64,000 nucleotides of DNA, taken from the NCBI GenBank assembly GCA_028551475.1, contig CM052358.1, positions 27,244,853-27,308,852 of the forward strand, read 5' to 3'. Shown here piece by piece: positions 35,611 to 47,493 of this stretch. The notes below the pieces were generated by a model that saw only the letters and a list, made by a program, of their open reading frames with translations, ran no database searches and was not told the DNA's origin. Position 1 is the first letter of the stretch. The number at the start of each line of letters is the position of its first letter. The translations under genes and the position numbers were made by a program. This DNA is from Casuarina equisetifolia (lineage: Eukaryota; Streptophyta; Magnoliopsida; Fagales; Casuarinaceae).

Positions 35611-36719
35611 CCCAAGTAAAAACACTCCAAACATCGGCATGACCATTAAATCTATGCGTGACTCCGTTTCCGTTGGCATGGGATGCCACCAACTAGAACA
35701 TAGCCCAAGAACGCTTGTAGCAAAGCTCGCATCGCGTGCTTTATCAAATTTTTACCATTTCTATGCTTCTATTTTGAATCGTCCGACAAACCTTTTAATA
35801 TCTACATCTAAACACTACATAAATTGTAATAAAAACTACATATAACTAGTGTGACAAGTTCTCTAAAATCTAATCCCTCTAAAGGACAATGTTGCAGTAG
35901 AAGAAAAGTTATGAGATAACGTTAGTTGATTTGTTGATAGTTAACATTTTTAACTTCAATTTGACTAAGTGAATATTATTTGAAGACAATATTAACACCA
36001 TATCATTTAGCATGATATTTTGTCAAAAGCTGTCTTGATTAAATAGTTTTTGTTCAAAAACAATATAAGGGAACCACTTTCCAAGTGGCCAATTTGGTTG
36101 CTGCCAAAGGGCATATCTATAAGTGATTATAGCTGTAATAAAAATTTCCTTATGGTAATATTTAAAAACGTGCCATTATTCTTAATTATTGTTAACTCCT
36201 AACATTAAAATTTGGTGACAAAATATTTGAAGTACTCACAAATCCTAGAAAGTAATCAATTACTTGTAATAGCCATTCTATTATAAGTTCAACATTTTTC
36301 ACGCTATAATGTAATGGTTTATGTAGCAAAAAGTAATAGGAAAATTCTAATTTTGAAATTAAATCTTCAATCTAACTCCACAAAGTGTATGAAGATTTTT
36401 CTTCCGAAAGAAAGTAAAAGAAAGCAAAAAGGAAGAAGGTTAAAGGGTTGCTCAACCATCTTTGGAAGGATAGTTTTAATACCATATCCATCTTTTCCTT
36501 TATTTTATGTAAAACTTTATTAATTTTATATGTTTATGTTCCTCATAATTGGGATCTTTCACTTAAAAATTGTTGCAATTCACGTATGTGATTTTGTATC
36601 TTTTTAAACCATCCTCACCGACGTAATAGAAAAAAATTTTAAGGACATTAAAATCATCAATAAAATGACTTCCTTGGAATTTAAATGCTAACCGAATGTA
36701 ACGTTGCATTAAAAGTTAC
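35611..36719. other. Spacer, nothing recognised
   Basis: AT-rich sequence without a supported gene. Short frames here show no signal peptide and no resemblance to anything else in the window. Confidence 0.4.
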
Positions 36720-37640
36720 CAAGAAAAAGTTGCTAGACTAATGATCATTTTGATCACTTAGCTAAAAACTTCTTTTGATTAAATAAAATACTACTGATGC
36801 AATATGCCCTTTTGAGTTATTTAGCCATTAAATCAATATATTGTATTCTTATTCAAAGCAAATAAACTTGATGCTATATAGCTAATATACTCTGATAAAA
36901 TTGATTATCTATAAATAGCTCTTCATGAATCATTTTAATCACTCTATTAAAAGGTAGTTCTTTTTAAATAACATCACATAATACAATATGCCCTTACACA
37001 TTAGTTAGCCTTTAAATCGAAATACATTCCTATTGAAAGTCATTTGACCTGACATGGTGTAGTTAATATAATCTAATAAAATTGATTATGTGTCAATGGC
37101 TCTTCATGAAACATTTTGATCACTCAATTAAAGACTACCTTTTCTGAAATAAATTACCATGATAAGATATTCCCTTTTGCATTAGTTAGCCTTTAAATCA
37201 ATATACTTTATTCCCAACCAAGTCGTTTGATTTGACAAGGTATACTTAATATAATCTAATAAAAAGGATTACTTGTAAATGGCTCTTCATAAATCATTTT
37301 GATCACTCAATTAAAAGCTCTTTTTCTTTGAATAAAATACAATTGACACAATATGCCCTTTTGCATTAGTTAACGATTAAATGAATATACTTTATTTCTA
37401 TTCAAAGTCATCCAACTTGACTTTGTGTAGTTGATATAGCCCAATAAAATTGATTATCTATAAATAGTTCTTCATGAATTATTTTTATCACTCAATTATA
37501 ATCTAATTTTGTCTAAATTAATTATCATTGATACAACATACCTTTTTGTGTAGTTAGGTATTAAAACAACGTAATTTAATTCTATTCAAAGTCATTTAGC
37601 TTGACGTTGTATAGTTTATATGTTCTAAACATTCATGAAT
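36720..37640. repeat. Tandem array, about 183-bp unit, five copies
   Basis: The phrase (G/A)ATCAC-T-AATTAAA recurs at about 36752, 36938, 37118, 37301 and 37486, giving steps of 180-186 bases. Each unit also carries CAATATGCCCTTTTGCATTAGTTAGC-like, ATTCAAAGTCATTT-like and AAAATTGATTAT-CTATAAATAGCTCTTCATGAAT-like phrases. A partial unit follows near 37690-37740. Units are diverged. The length matches the nucleosome-scale unit of many plant satellites, but this is a short array between two gene copies. Confidence 0.85.
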
Positions 37641-38259
37641 GAATGTTTCTTTAAGATACTAGTATGCAATATAAAATCTTGTATTGCTAAAAAATTATTA
37701 AAAATTTATTATCTTATAAATAGCTCTTTATTCAGAATTCCATATTTTTCAGTAATTTTTTTAATAAATTCAAACTATTTAGCTATGCAGTCTTTTCATC
37801 AATGGGTAACGAGATGGTTTGAATTCTACACATTATAATCTTAAGCCTTGATATTAAATACTTATTCAATCATCCTTTACAGTTTTTGGTTTGAAAAAAA
37901 ATAAAATCTCTTAGTCATATAGTTGATGTTCTCTAAAATATCCAACCCTTCTTAGAAAAATAACTTGAAATCTTTTGAGTTAGATCAAAGGGCACCATGT
38001 AAAGTATACTGACCAAAGTATGAGACTTCATAATATTCATAAATCATAATTATTAAGTAACACTTGTTTAACTGACATAAACTTTATAAGAGAAATCTTT
38101 TTAGTGAAAATGTGCCTAATCAAACAATTCCATGGAAATATAAGGGTTTAAGGCTAAATTATTATCTAAAATAAACTTCAAAATCAATATCTTAATGGAA
38201 AAATATTGATGGCTGAAAAATAGCAAGAAATTTATTTTCTTACAATCAAGGCCTAGTAA
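37641..38259. other. Spacer, nothing recognised
   Basis: AT-rich DNA between the satellite-like array and the promoter of the gene at 38642. No gene is supported. Confidence 0.4.
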
Positions 38260-38641
38260 AAATGATGGATTTAAGAATTCATATTTGAATGATTGATTTA
38301 ATTAATTTATAAACAATCAATGCTTATTAAAAATAGTACCCTAGCAAAATCTAAAGAGAAACTCATTATTAGTAGACTTTAAAGTCTAGGTAGAAATTAT
38401 TTGGAAGCTTTTTAACCTTAGCCAAAAGACATCACATAAAGCAAAAGTCACATAATCGTAAAACCTCATAATATCTTAAGTAAGAATTCTTAAGTAATTT
38501 TCATTCTATCAGTATTATATTAAAAAATAAGTTGATTCATAGATCTTTACCATTCTTAGGGAAAATCTGTATGTATAACTGTTTTAGTTCAATCTAAATT
38601 ACACGTCAAACATTGAGAGTACCTAATGGAAGAGAAAATCA

Positions 38642-38953
38642 ATGACTGCAAAATATAGTAGGAGATACATAGTGATGATAATTGCATTACTTATCCTTAC
38701 TTTGCTTGAAGTGAAAGCTAATGACCTTGGCAAAACTACCAAGGCATTTTTTACCTGCGTTGAAGAAAATGAAGAAGCATGTTGGAAAAAGATAGGGTCA
38801 CATGCTTTTGACAATTTTGATTTTTGGATGTGTATTTCTCCTACCCTTATGAAGTGCACACTAGATCATGAAATAGATATGGCATTGCTTCCATCTGCGT
38901 TGAATTTTGCATTGATCGATTGCAGAAAAGAAATGATTTTACACCTTGTGTAA
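38642..38953 (+). CDS. Short cysteine-rich secreted protein (103 aa)
   Basis: Not a family I can name. Residues 1-26 form a signal peptide (basic YSRRY, hydrophobic IVMIIALLILTLL) with a VKA cleavage site before AND, the same N-terminal style as the eight-cysteine proteins. The mature part has five cysteines, C-x7-C-x16-C-x7-C-x21-C. The x7, x7 and x21 spacings equal those of the eight-cysteine family, so the two are probably distant relatives. The sixth cysteine (C-x3-C) is Met here. Just past the stop, in another frame, CVKNC appears (38947-38961), another C-x3-C, with a stop at 38995. The present C-terminus may therefore be the product of an old one-base shift. ATG at 38642 is the first in frame. 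Possibly functional, less sure than the 852 and 57452 genes. Confidence 0.6.
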   Translation: MTAKYSRRYIVMIIALLILTLLEVKANDLGKTTKAFFTCVEENEEACWKKIGSHAFDNFDFWMCISPTLMKCTLDHEIDMALLPSALNFALIDCRKEMILHLV

Positions 38954-39310
38954 AGAATTGTCATACAATCCGTCTCCAGAATCGCAAGAACCTTTAGATT
39001 TCTTTTAGATGCAAGATCCATAAGCTCTAAATCTAGCTGTGGTAAGAGTTGCCTAACTTTCCTTTTTCTATTGTTTTCTTTTTGTAAGAATTAAGAAATG
39101 CATGAATATATATTGATATGTAATAAATACTCGTTAGTCTTTTAAAAATTCTAAATGAAACACTTACACTGTCATTTTTGTAGGGTATCAATGAGGAAAA
39201 ACATTCTAGGAATAATTTTTATTTATTCATTATAAAATATTGGAAACTGGTTCTTTTAGCATAAGTTTTTACTTGTACTTGAATTTGACACCAACAGGTT
39301 TTGGGACATT

Positions 39311-40974
39311 ACTTCACAATGTTTTGAACATTCTTCATGCCTACATTGGTACATAGACAAAATGATTTATGAAAGCATGTTAGATGGCTAAATTTGAATT
39401 GTCTACCTTATGGTAGACACACTTGCTTACTAAATGTTTATGAGTGCTCAATTGTCAAACATGGCTAATTAAGCTGCAATTACAATAAGTTTTTATGTTT
39501 ACTTACTCATCTTTTGAACATTAAAGTTATTTGAAGGATGATGCTATATTTCCATCCATTTAATAACAAGAATGCTTTTCCATTTTTTAATAATCAATTT
39601 ATTTATTTATCACACTTCATAATTATGCCCTTATAATGTTTCAGATTTAAATTGGAAGTTACTCAAGGCTAATGGGGAGTCAGACTTACTCATTATCTTT
39701 TCCCAATTGTCCATTGTCATGAATAATGTATGGTAGAGTTTTAGAATAATATAAATAGGGGTCTCATACTACTTAGTTTAGAGATCCTATGTCACTAGAT
39801 CTTATATAGTTGCATATTTAAGCTTTACTTTTTAGTTGATTAAACCTTAAGGCTTGAAACTAATATAGCTTGCTATTTGACATTTATGTAAGATTTGTTA
39901 ATCTTGTATTATTGTATTTCCAGTAATTTAACACAATGTGTGATGTCTAGTTCTAGCAAGTTTTAAAAGCTTGTAAGATCTCAGTATTATCTATATACAT
40001 GTCAATGTATTTATTCCAATAGGGATTGTTTGTTACTCTAAAAACATTTAGGTACTTAGCTCTTACAGAAGACGACATGATACTTTATATGACTAAGAGA
40101 CATGTATATCCCCCTATGGCATCCACTACATCATAATAGTATTAAATAAGATTCTAGTGTTAGAGTAAGAGGTTCCAATTTTGAAGCCATACAACTTAAG
40201 TAGACCAATTTAATCCTTTTGCTAAATAGAGATATAAATAGTTTAAATTTCTCCTAGAAGCTTTTAAATAAGAAAAGGAAAAGAGAACTTAAATAACCCA
40301 TGAGAAGAGTCCAAAAATGATTTATTATAGGGGATGAATTCAAAGATACCTCATGAATAGGAGGAACATGTATGATGCCTGAACAAAAAAAAAAGGCAAT
40401 TTAGACAATCACACAAAGATGCATTCCACAACTTCCTTTAACATGTTCAAAAAATTGCAAGACCATTTGATTGATGCAAATTGGTGTGATTTCAAGTAGG
40501 GGGTAAGAAGGATAAAGAAAGAAAGAAATAGTCTACATCATGATTATTTCAAAACTTAGATGTTTACCAAAAGACAATGCTGTCTCACAAAATAGAAACA
40601 GAAGATTAAAGCTAGGTTTGCTTAGCCACGTTATTTAAGCAACTTCCCTCAGTAACATGTAACAATATTTCCACTTCCAGCAATTTGAAACCTACATTCA
40701 ACTCATATACGGATGCCCTCACCCTTAGTTGCCAAAATGTGGACATGGTTGTGTGGCAGTGCATAGAATTTAGATAAGAAGCAAAAGCCCTTACCGTGCA
40801 CAAACAATAGGATGGGACTTTCAGGTCGAATTATGGACCTACGATGGGAAAATAAGGATAGACATATTAGGCTTCGATGAAATTATCATGTCTTCGGATT
40901 GTACCAAGTGATTTTTATTATTATCAGTGTTTTAGCATGGAATTTTTGCTATATGCGAGTACACTTCCTTTTTA
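39311..40974. other. Spacer with a possible LTR-like relic
   Basis: No gene is seen. Around 39740-39960 there is AATATAAATAGGGGTCTC followed about 150 bases later by a CTTGTATTATTGTATTTCC phrase, which resembles the TATA and polyadenylation parts of a retroelement LTR. I could not find clean TG...CA ends or a target duplication. The rest is AT-rich. Confidence 0.3.
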
Positions 40975-41306
40975 TATGATATTGAATTACTTCAGTTTTC
41001 CTGGAATGTGATTCTCCTTAGAGACAATCCTGATTTGAAGACAAGCAGTACATGGCCCCGTGGGCAAACAAGGAAAGCTTGCTTCTTGTTTTTTTAAATA
41101 AAAAAAAAAAGAAAAAAAAAAGACAATAAAAACAACAACAGCAAGAGAGAATAGCCTCTCTTTTTTCTTTTTATTTTATTTTATTTAAAAAAAGAAGCAA
41201 GCTTTCCTTGTTTGCCCACGGGGCCATGTATTGCTTGGCTTCTTCATATCAGGATTTTCTCTAAGGAGAGTCACATTCCCAAAAAGCTGAAGTAATTCAA
41301 TATCAT
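40975..41306. repeat. Long foldback (inverted repeat) with about 125-bp arms
   Basis: The left arm (40975 to about 41105) is the reverse complement of the right arm (about 41175-41306). A 38-base core (41049-41086 against 41193-41230, containing ATGGCCCCGTGGGCAAAC) pairs perfectly. Outside it the arms match with few differences out to ATATTGAATTACTTCAG. The loop is purine-rich on the left (A-rich with G) and pyrimidine-rich on the right, so the stem could extend further. This could be a foldback/MITE-type element or a young MIR-like locus. I do not recognise a known miRNA in it. Confidence 0.85.
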
Positions 41307-42589
41307 ACAATTTTTCATCATTCTAGAAAGTCATAAATTCATTTAATTTATCTAAAAGGGGTAAATTATCAAAATGGTCAAAAGAGCTTTTTAAAAACTC
41401 GATTTTGTAAAAAAAATCAATTAATTGGAGGAATTCTTCAATGCCCACAGTAAATGAAGCTCATTTTCTTTTTAGAAGAAAATTTCTAGATAGCTTCTTA
41501 AAAAAAGAAAAATTAGTTCATATTGCTTTTTTTTTAGGTAAAGGTAGCGTGATTTCAATCCAATTGTAGGTACATTTCACATTGGTACTACATTATGGAA
41601 AATCTTGACTATCCTTCCTTTAGGTGTTTGATATAGCCTTGCAAAATTTAATAGTTACAAGATATTTTAATTAAAAGTTGGATGAAAGAAAACCACGTGA
41701 TATTCATCCTTACCACTACAAAAAAGTAGAACTCACAAATTAGCATGACGTTTAATTAGTTTTCATAACTAACTAAAGTGCTTGAATTATCACAATGTTC
41801 AAAATAACTTTTAAAGAATCTACTTTGGAAGAGGTGTTTAAGACAAGAAAATTTCCAAGAGACTTATAGTTGATAAAACTGCCATTCATAGTGATTCTAT
41901 GCACCATTTTTTCCTTTATTTTTTAATTTTTAATTTAATTCTTTTTTTTTTTTGGTTTGATGATGGATGTGCAACCAAGGACAAAATCTTGGCAATCTGA
42001 GATCAAAATTTTGATAAAGACCTTTGTTGGTTGCTTTAGTTTCTTTAAGGTAATATCTTTGCTCATTTGAATTAGAATTATCGATCCATATTTAACTAAT
42101 TACTGTAAGAACCAATATTTAATGATATTAGGGACCTATCTAAACAGCCATGGAAGTTCATGGTTATTCACCTTTTGCCATTCACTCTCATAACAATTTC
42201 TATAAATCTATTGATAAGCCTCTCAATCTAATTTTCTCATGGAGTTTCTTATCTGTGATTTAGCAATTTAAAGGCCATTAAATGGCATAGAATGCTTGAG
42301 TTAAGATATTTATAGCTTCTCAACTTCTCTCAAAAATTTCATTGCGCATGTTCAAGATAATGATAACAAAGATAAAACCAACCATCATTTTGGTGGTATT
42401 GACAAATTCGGGCAACAAGATGTAACACTCTATTTATTTCTTGGTGCAAAACCTGTTAATTAGAAGTCTACTTCTCATATTACTTAGACAGAGCTGCAGA
42501 CTTAGAGTTCTTTATCCTGTTTCTGTCATTGGAGAGTCTTAGAAGGCTAGGACTACTTCCGTATGTACTGATGCACATGATAGACAACA
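41307..42589. other. Spacer, nothing recognised
   Basis: AT-rich with no supported gene. About 41640-41830 (CTAAAGTGCTTGAATTATCACAATGTTC) resembles 17170-17220 and 22790-22830, again dispersed TNL-flank background. Confidence 0.4.
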
Positions 42590-43090
42590 ATGCATCTATA
42601 GTACCAAGCAACTAATAATTTACAATTGATTTGATTACATCCAATATCTGCATTTTCAAGAGAAAAAGCAGAGAGGGTATCAACAAGAGTGGACTTATAT
42701 CGAGACAAGATTGAGATGCGGGAATAAGATCTAAATAGCAACCTTATTCTTTATTGGCATATAGAATGGTTCAAAACAAGTAAGAAGGAAGCGTCCAGGC
42801 CATTTGCCCATAGCAGCTTCTAACTGCGAAAGACAAACCGTGTAGTTATTAATTCATCCTAGTTCTAGGACATCTGCATTTTCATGAGGAAAAGCAATGA
42901 GGACATCAAAAAGAGTGGCCTTATATCGAGGCAAGATTGAGATGAGGAAAAAAGATCTAAATAGCTTACTTATATTCCTTGTTGGCTTATAGAATGCTTC
43001 AAAAAAAGTAGGAAGGAGGCGTGTGGACCATCTAGCCATAAGAGCTTCTAACTGCAAAAGACAAACCATGTAGCGATTAATTCATCCAAG
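42590..43090 (-). pseudogene. Tandemly duplicated exon of an unrecognised gene
   Basis: Two direct copies (about 42600-42850 and 42868-43090) share, on the minus strand, a CTTTTGCAG or CTTTCGCAG acceptor followed by coding for LEALMARWSTRLLPTFFEAF (right copy, from about 43048) or LEAAMGKWPGRFLLTCFEPF (left copy). Then come a (K/M)PT/PI-N segment and an RYK-TL-D phrase. The matching splice acceptor and the protein-like similarity suggest a real exon of some host gene, carried here in two decayed copies. I cannot name the protein. Confidence 0.45.
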
Positions 43091-45399
43091 TTCTAGGATA
43101 TCAATTCATACTCCTGATTTTCAAGTTTACTTTACCACTTCTAGTTTTTAACTCAAAGTAATGATAAATCATGCAACTTTGATGTGGCATGACTTAATTC
43201 AAGGCATTAAGTAAAGCAGTCAATAGGTTGACTGAACAAATAGGCAATAAATAAGAGGTGAATAAGAGAATTCAAAGATGTGACTTGGAAGTCGTACTAG
43301 AGATGGAAAAAGAAAACTTGATCTAGAAGACCTCTACGTGAGGACATGGACAAAGTGAACAACTTAGATTAGGTGCCATATCATCTGCCAAAGCATTTAT
43401 GTTGATAATAGCCTTTTAATGAATTGACATTTGATTCAAGAAAGTATATGTTCACAACTTAATATGTGCTCATGGTTTTGTCCGAGAAGACATATTCCAT
43501 TTTTTATTTTTTTTATCAGAAACTGGTCATCTTTAGTTGGCAATATCTCCCTAAACCTACTATTGGGGTGGAAAATGAAAAAAAACTCACCTATAAACTA
43601 TTATTCTAATAAAACAAGTTTTAATGGTGAGAGACAAACCAGGGGAGCAGAGAACAGCGGGTGACGCAATAGACAGGATTTTATGGGGGTGAGGATCCGA
43701 GAGGAGAATGAGAAAGCAGCATCTTCTCCATCTGTGAATTACTGCATCTGCGCTGAGGCCCGTTGCAAGCTATAATCAACTTCTTCCAAGTGCCTTCTAC
43801 AAAATAGCGGCCTGCACAAGAAAAGACATAATCGACTGGTTATATTGTAATCGGCCTTCACATCATATTATTTTTTGATGAATGATTTTAAAGTTATTTG
43901 TTGTAATCGTATTCTTAAACTAAATAAGTTACTTTATCAATCTAAAATCAATCAAAAAGATTTTCATGAAATTTTTATAATCATGCATTTTGAAAAATAT
44001 AGATAATTGTGAAACTTTCCTTACAGCACACAAATTGCCTCCAAAAACAACAAAAAAAGTTTGCTGGTAGGGGGAGAAAAAACTAGGGGCACACCAGGTG
44101 TTTGCGAAAAATCCCCGTGAATGAGGAACAAAACAGAGTGTAGTAAACACTAAGTAGAATAGTAAAAAAAAAAAAATCCAAAAAACACAATTTTTAATAA
44201 ATTTAGACATGAAAAAACACAATGAATTGACTAATACATGGAAGGGGAAAAAGACAAAAGAGTCTAGAATAGAACCTGTTTCTAATACTATCTTAGAAAA
44301 CAAGGGCCATCATAAATCCTAAAATGAAATTCTTTTACTTAAGAATAAGAATATTTGTTTTTCTTATGAAAGTTCAAGATACATGATAATAAATAGAATA
44401 AGAGAGTGAAAGCTAATACAAGGAGACTTAGATCTTGGGTCAAGGCCATATATGTATAAAGCCTTTACTCAATAAACAATGACAATATATAGCTAAGCAA
44501 TGTTATTTTCTCAATACTTAGACATCTTTTATTTTTATCCTAACTTCCTAAACAGTTCATTTATCTATTTATAAGAATTACATTTCCTATGTGTAAGGTG
44601 AATAATGAACTTGTGGTCTTAAGTGCTCCCTTATTTGTTCCACTTGAATTGAATTAATTGGGTTATGCCATTTTGGTATGTGTTGCGGATTGTAGGAAAT
44701 GTAAACAAAACCAGTTGATTGTAACTTATCTCAAGAGCAATTATTTGGATTCAAAGCAGAAGACGAGGTAATGGGAGAGGGCTTTATGTGTTTGCTATTC
44801 ACAATTACTCAGAATACAATGGATCTCCTATACAACTTATAGAAGCAACAAATGAATCTAATATAATGGACTACCGTAAGTTATTTACGTAGAAATATTG
44901 ACTGGGCTTTCACCCATTCTCAACAATATATGATGAAAGTTAAGTAGCTCATGGAACTTGTCTTAAGAATTTCATCGATTTAGTACCATGGAGGGATCTT
45001 TCTTTTCTTTGCTTTCTCTTTTTCTTTCTCTTTCTTGTTTTGTTTAGAGAATCGTATGAATATAGAAGATGGATTTTTGAAGAGGGGAATGGCACCTCTC
45101 CCCGGCCCCATAAAACCTGTCCCTTGAAGTTATTGTTGTTGGTTTTTACCCAAAAACACAAATGATTGCGGGAACTTTGTCTTTTACGATCAGAAAAATG
45201 TTTACAAGCTCAAATTATAGCACCATGGATCGATTACAACCTTAAATAAAAAACTATACAAGCAAATGAAGTAGGTTCTGCTGCTAAAGTTGCAGCGGGT
45301 TGCCTCTACTTCTCAAGCTACTCGCGGGTTCTCTCATTTTGGAGAGAAACAGGCTAAGGGTCCTTTAGGTACTGCCACGCGAGCCATCCAACGTGGCAG
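43091..45399. other. Spacer with TNL-flank repeats
   Basis: No gene is supported. About 43620-43790 (GAGAGACAAACCAGG...GAGCAGAG, GTGAATTACTGCATCTGC, GAGGCCCGTTGCA) matches 48530-48745 and belongs to the TNL downstream repeat set. The minus-strand frame at 44303-43929 is hydrophobic low-complexity sequence with no family resemblance. Confidence 0.4.
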
Positions 45400-45660
45400 C
45401 CACATGTCCCTTCTTTGATTATGTGTCTGCCACGTCAAGCTCTCTCTAATACCCAACAACTTTGTTGCAAACAGGATACTATGTAAGTCGAAACAGAGAA
45501 AGATGAGTTCCATGTTTTTGGACCAAACAAAAGCCCCCTCTCTGGTTGCTCTATCTGCTTAGGTTGATTGGAAGGACTATCCACACTTGTTAAGAGTAGT
45601 TTGGGCACACGAATTATATCCATCATTGTGTGTCCGAAGAAATATACTTCTATTGCATTA
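45400..45660. repeat. Dispersed repeat related to the 310-bp tandem unit at 60.1 kb
   Basis: CACATGTCCCTTCTTTGATT, GCCACGTCAAGCTCTCTCT, CCATGTTTTTGGACCAAAC and GTTGATTGGAAGGACTATCC occur here in the same order as in both units at 60099-60715. Parts also occur near 24300-24440, 26820-26930, 50740-50900 and 53250-53360. Confidence 0.7.
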
Positions 45661-46973
45661 TTTGCATTATGAAGATCGATCCAATCAAACTTCACATGTC
45701 AAGGATACTGTGTGTAAAGAAAAATGTCATTTTAACTTGAGAGTTAATTTTTGAATTATATTTTTAGGCTTTTTAGTATGGTATTAGAGTTTACATTGAA
45801 TCTGCTCCATCCCATGCTACATTAAACCCAATATTCTTGACACTGGGAGGAAATGTGTGGACGCAAGTGGTACATGCTGCTCTACAAGGTCTGCTTCACC
45901 GCAGTCCAAGCCTCTTCTTTATCACGCTGCTCTACCCCAAAAGAAATACAGAATAATTGCTGGTTGCCTCTTCTTTAACCAATCAGATCGGCCCGTGACG
46001 CCATTACGTCTTTGTCTCAAAAATAACGTGCCCCACACTCCGCTCCACATTTAGGCTCCATAACTCGATGGTGCAGCAATTTGAGAGAGAGATCCCTAAC
46101 ACTAGATCTTGATGCGAATTGTGATGCACGACCAGGTCAACAAGTCTGTTTGATTTGAAACTGATCCACAAGAAACTCATTGAAAATTGGGCGAGAAAAG
46201 AGATGGCTGTGTGTCAGCGGTGAATAAAATTTCTAATAAGCTTGGAGGAGAAGCAAGCTCAATTAATGTTGCTTTTTAAGGTCCCAAGTTGAGTTAATCC
46301 CCGACCCCTTTCTCCAATTCCGATCAGGCTGCCCTTCAACACCATCTCCACGCGTACGTCGGTTCTTTATGAGCTGCCCTCATGTGGCGGGGCCGTGGTA
46401 AGAAATCTACCCGATATTTCATTCCCCACTCAGCCAGGAAAGCACAGCCCTCAATTTAGTGTAAAAGTCAACGGCTCTTCCGTGTTTATTCACAGCGCGT
46501 AAAGAATCAGCTTTGCCACGAGGAAATTTCGAAAAGGCTTGATGTGAGTGGAACCTGCGTTCGTACTATTTCTGTACGCAATGTTCTTCATGATGGGATT
46601 CTCAACATGGGCAATCTTAGACATACATGCATTGGTTTACTGAACAATGCCAAGTGAAGAAACGGTACAAAGAAAGCGCTGCAAATCTAAGTTCGAAAAG
46701 AGTATCAAGAAAATTACCCAAAACAAATAAATGTCATAGGCCAAAATTTGAAAAGCAGTAAGGCCCTTTGGTGTGGGAAGCAGCCCATTTGCAGGATACT
46801 TGTGTTAAAATCATTATTGCTTTTATATGAAATAGGTACACACTCTGATGTATAAAGCAGAGATTCGCAGCATCGTTGTTTACTGCATATCAATAATTTA
46901 CAACCTGTGCTGATTGATAGAGGATCAATATTCATTTGAATTTGCTTTCAGCCATTCCTTGGACCTAGATTTG
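45661..46973. other. Spacer with a TNL-upstream module
   Basis: About 46310-46400 reads CAACACCATCTCCACGCGTACGTCGGTTC...GAGCTGCCCTCATGTGGCGGGG, a good match to the region upstream of TNL 2. No TNL coding sequence remains next to it. The rest shows no gene. Confidence 0.45.
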
Positions 46974-47493
46974 TGTTAGGATTGGTGGAACAATTAGGTT
47001 AAAGGGTATGGTTGTCATTACAATTAGGGGTCTATATAATTGTGGAACTAGGAAATATTTTCTAGATGTAGTGGATTTCCTAGTAGTGTTGGACTAGGAT
47101 TCTTATCCTTATTCTTAGTAGTGTTGGAGTAAGATTCTTATCCTTATGTGGAAGTAGGTTTTCCTAGTAGTATTCAACTAGGATTCTTTCAGGGTTTCTC
47201 TATAAATAAGAGAAGTATAAAGAAACCTAGGGGGCAAATTGAGAGAGTCCCCATGAGGGGCTAATTGTTGAAAAAGGCCCCTCTCATGGATTTAAGTTGA
47301 TGAGAGAATCCATGAGATACCTATTTGAGGAGAGGGAATGTATGAGAAAATCTAATTAGAAGAGACTACAGGGGACGTAGGACATTATGATGTTCCGAAC
47401 CTCTTAAATCTGTTGTGTTTGGGTGTGTGCGTTCTTATATTTATGTGTTCAATCTCTATGTGGATGATGCGACTTTGTTGAATTCTCCCAACA
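46974..47493 (+). mobile_element. Solo LTR (520 bp) with ATTTG target duplication
   Basis: The element begins TGTTAGGATTGG and ends TTCTCCCAACA, so it has TG...CA ends with short inverted termini (TGTTAGGA / TCCCAACA). It is flanked on both sides by ATTTG (46969-46973 and 47494-47498). A TATA box lies in CTCTATAAATAAGAG (TATAAATA from 47201). Three imperfect repeats of a CTAGTAGTGTTGGACTAGGATTC-like unit lie upstream of it (about 47070-47195). No internal retroelement coding, primer-binding site or second LTR follows, so this is a solo LTR left by recombination. The style is that of a Ty1/copia LTR, which is an inference. Confidence 0.9.

Noticed and set aside
39740-39960. Possible second LTR (TATA-like and polyadenylation-like phrases)
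   Set aside because: No TG...CA borders or target duplication could be found, so it is mentioned only as a weak possibility.
43929-44303. 124-codon hydrophobic minus-strand frame
   Set aside because: Low-complexity F/L-rich translation of A-rich DNA; no family resemblance and no paralogue in the window.
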